Origin: Thermoproteota archaeon
Lineage (GTDB): Archaea; Thermoproteota; Thermoprotei_A; Sulfolobales; Acidilobaceae
Assembly: GCA_013152575.1 (NCBI GenBank)
Contig: JAADGB010000023.1
Location: 1-7,217, forward strand
Length of the DNA: 7,217 nucleotides
Direction: 5' to 3'
A model generated the notes under the pieces. The model saw nothing but the letters and a program-made list of their open reading frames with translations. It was not told the DNA's origin and ran no database searches. The number at the start of each line of letters is the position of its first letter. The first letter of the stretch is position 1. The translations under genes were made by a program, and so were the position numbers. Of this stretch, positions 5,677 to 7,217 are shown in pieces.

Positions 5677-6543
5677 ATGACATTACGCGAGATCCGAAGG
5701 CCTGCACATGCAGGCACCTTCTATCCCGCACGTAAAGATGCACTAATTGAGGCCATAGAGAACTCCTTCCTCCACCCTCATGGACCAGGAAAACTCCCTG
5801 TAAGGGGAGGAGAACATAGGCACTCAATAGGCTATGTGGTCCCACATGCGGGATACATGTATAGTGGACCAGTTGCTGCTCATGCCTACTATGATTTGGC
5901 ACATCGCAAAAAGCCGGACGTCATTGTGATAATAGGTCCAAACCATAATGGAATAGGCCTAGGTGCCGCAGTATACAAGGGAGACGCCTGGGAGACGCCG
6001 CTCGGCGTAATAGACGTCGAAAAGGATGTCGCCAAGCTAGTAGTCGAATATTCCCAGTTCTTCTCATTTGATAATGAAGCACACATGTATGAGCATAGCT
6101 TAGAAGTCCAAGTACCCTTCATACAGTACATTTATGGAAATGTGCCTATTGTTCCTATCACGATATACGTGCAGACGTTAGAGGTTGCACGGGACTTGGG
6201 CAAGACTCTCGCCAAAATAGACGAAGAACACGGTATAGACATGGTGGTGTTAGCCAGCACTGACTTCAACCACTATGAGCCACACGATGTTACGGTGGAG
6301 AAAGATGAACTAGCAATATCAAAGATCATTGCATTAGATGATGCAGGCCTCTATCAAGAATTGGAAAGATATAACATCACGATGTGTGGCCCTGTCGGCG
6401 TCGCCGCATTAATAAACTATGCCCTGAAGACAGCCTCGCCAAAACCAATACTATTGAAGCATGCAACCTCGGGCGACATTACTGGTGAGAAAGACTGGGT
6501 AGTAGGTTACGCATCTATAAAGTTCCCGGCCCAATCAGAGTAG
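5677..6543 (+). CDS. MEMO1 family protein (AmmeMemoRadiSam system protein B-like)
   Basis: A 288-residue MEMO-family protein, the standard length. The fold is related to class III extradiol dioxygenases, and human MEMO1 binds copper or iron through two histidines and a cysteine; the function of archaeal members is not settled. Family landmarks: RRPAHAGTFYPA (7-18), YVVPHAGYMYSGP (53-65) with H57, VIIGPNHNG (84-92) with H90, EHSLEVQVPF (139-148), LASTDFNHY (192-200) and MCGPVGVAAL (236-245) with C237. H57, H90 and C237 are the likely equivalents of the human metal ligands H49, H81 and C244, so the site looks intact. The gene sits between rps2 and the mevalonate-kinase slot, as in many archaea. 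The AMMECR1 and radical-SAM partners of the AmmeMemoRadiSam set are not in this window. Confidence 0.93.
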   Translation: MTLREIRRPAHAGTFYPARKDALIEAIENSFLHPHGPGKLPVRGGEHRHSIGYVVPHAGYMYSGPVAAHAYYDLAHRKKPDVIVIIGPNHNGIGLGAAVYKGDAWETPLGVIDVEKDVAKLVVEYSQFFSFDNEAHMYEHSLEVQVPFIQYIYGNVPIVPITIYVQTLEVARDLGKTLAKIDEEHGIDMVVLASTDFNHYEPHDVTVEKDELAISKIIALDDAGLYQELERYNITMCGPVGVAALINYALKTASPKPILLKHATSGDITGEKDWVVGYASIKFPAQSE

Positions 6544-6563
6544 CGTGACAATAGTGATGGCGC

Positions 6564-7217
6564 ATGAAGGAGTACAAGCTAGCAGCGAGGATACCAGTCA
6601 TACTTCTCGGAGTACCACTCTCAACATCCGAGAACCCCTTCCTCGCAGTGCCGACTCGGAAGGCGAGTGCTTCATTCAAGTTCGAGAAGTGCAACCCTAC
6701 ATCAATATCCGTCAATGGTGTTCCTGAAAGCGTTGGCAACCTAGTCAAGTCGTTCGTTAAGAACCTTGACGAGATCTCAAAGAACATATGTGTAGAGGTA
6801 GATGTGAGATTAAACGGTTCAAACAGTCCAGCTGGCACATATGCATTACTAACCACCCTGTTAATGTATGCTATAGCCAAATACTATGGAGAGAGTCTTG
6901 ACTCATGGGAGATAATCGAGTTAGCTAGATACGCCGATCCCTTCGATAAACCTAGTGGTTGGTCTTATGTTATAGATGCCCTAAGATACTCTGTGATTAC
7001 TGGAACACCAGCAGTATATCGAAATGAAGAGGAGTTCGCCAAGATTGATGTAAAAAGGACAACCGACACGGTCTTCAAAGGGGTAGTAGAGGCTAAATCC
7101 CAGTTTCTCTTACGCGATAATCTAGGCGGCGACGTATATAATGCACTCGTACATCTAGTCGGCGTGCTAGTCCTAGAAGGAACGGTACGTATTAGGGAGA
7201 ATGAATCATTTGCAGCC
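6564..7217 (+). CDS. Divergent GHMP-kinase-like protein in the mevalonate kinase position, partial (3' end beyond window)
   Basis: An uninterrupted frame of 218 codons from the ATG at 6564 to the window end; an in-frame TGA at 6555 rules out an earlier start, and GTGATGG lies just upstream. The N-terminus (LAARIPVILLGVPLST, 6-21) aligns in pattern with the mevalonate kinase start (APGKVILFGEHAVV-type), but PGK is RIP and GEH is GVP. The expected phosphate-loop region (GLGSSAA in active kinases) reads NGSNSPAGTYALLTTLLMYA (84-103), keeping the small-residue turn and following helix but not the serines. The later PSGxD region is present as KPSGWSYVIDALRY (129-142), with serine where the catalytic aspartate is expected. 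I therefore infer the GHMP fold with an eroded active site: a possible pseudoenzyme, or an enzyme with changed chemistry. Family assignment rests on these short patterns and on gene order (MEMO is followed by mvk in many archaea), so it is moderate. Codon use matches its neighbours, giving no sign of a pseudogene. Confidence 0.6.
   Translation, partial: MKEYKLAARIPVILLGVPLSTSENPFLAVPTRKASASFKFEKCNPTSISVNGVPESVGNLVKSFVKNLDEISKNICVEVDVRLNGSNSPAGTYALLTTLLMYAIAKYYGESLDSWEIIELARYADPFDKPSGWSYVIDALRYSVITGTPAVYRNEEEFAKIDVKRTTDTVFKGVVEAKSQFLLRDNLGGDVYNALVHLVGVLVLEGTVRIRENESFAA

Noticed and set aside
5700..5715. Near-palindrome GCCTGCA-CA-TGCAGGC at the start of the MEMO gene
   Set aside because: Seven-base arms are within chance expectation, and the bases encode the conserved RRPAHAGTFYP motif.
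6604..6634. Inverted repeat TTCTCGGA ... TCCGAGAA with a 15-nt loop near the start of the last gene
   Set aside because: Eight-base arms with loops under 20 nt are expected about twice by chance in a window this long.
6515..6880. Minus-strand frame of 121 codons and plus-strand frame 6545-6727 over the last gene
   Set aside because: Both overlap the 218-codon frame starting at 6564, which has a ribosome-binding site, the better length and GHMP-like patterns. The shorter plus frame has no recognisable protein features.

Overview
The window is from a hyperthermophilic archaeon, most likely a crenarchaeote of the Desulfurococcales / Pyrodictiaceae type. That placement is an inference from archaeal-type ribosomal proteins and RNA polymerase subunits, Crenarchaeota-like protein sequences, heavy AGG/AGA and ATA codon use, strong GGAGG/GGTGA Shine-Dalgarno motifs, frequent GTG and TTG starts, and archaeal TATA boxes. 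No 16S rRNA gene is present, so the genus cannot be read directly.

Layout. On the minus strand at the left end is a family I inorganic pyrophosphatase (62-592). Just after its stop, a possible short membrane-protein start runs off the window edge. A ~110-bp divergent region (593-700) holds essentially one TATA-like element that could serve both the pyrophosphatase (leftward) and the L7Ae gene (rightward, 701-1084). A second promoter (about 1104-1110) precedes a tightly packed operon: rps13, rps4, rps11, rpo3 (rpoD), rpl18e, rpl13, rps9, rpo10 (rpoN), rps2. Gaps are 7-26 nt, with three 4-nt GTGA/ATGA overlaps. After a 62-nt gap come a MEMO-family gene (5677-6543) and, 20 nt further on, a gene open to the right edge (6564-7217). 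This last gene looks like a GHMP-kinase-fold protein.

How it fits together. This is the classic archaeal 'alpha-like' translation/transcription operon. It supplies 30S proteins (S13, S4, S11, S9, S2), 50S proteins (L18e, L13) and two RNA polymerase assembly subunits (Rpo3 and Rpo10, which bind each other in the assembly platform). L7Ae next door serves the ribosome and the K-turn RNPs. The pyrophosphatase pulls nucleic-acid and protein synthesis forward. In many archaea rpoK and enolase lie between rpoN and rps2, and mevalonate kinase follows MEMO. Here rpoK and eno are absent from that slot, and the mevalonate-kinase slot holds a protein whose GHMP active-site motifs look eroded.

Most worth a second look: the degenerate GHMP-like protein at 6564-7217; a perfect 28-bp palindrome inside rpo3 (3306-3333); the reduced, non-canonical cysteine set in the Rpo3 ferredoxin-like domain; and the shared divergent promoter at 632-645. 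I see no mobile elements, CRISPR arrays, tRNA or rRNA genes.
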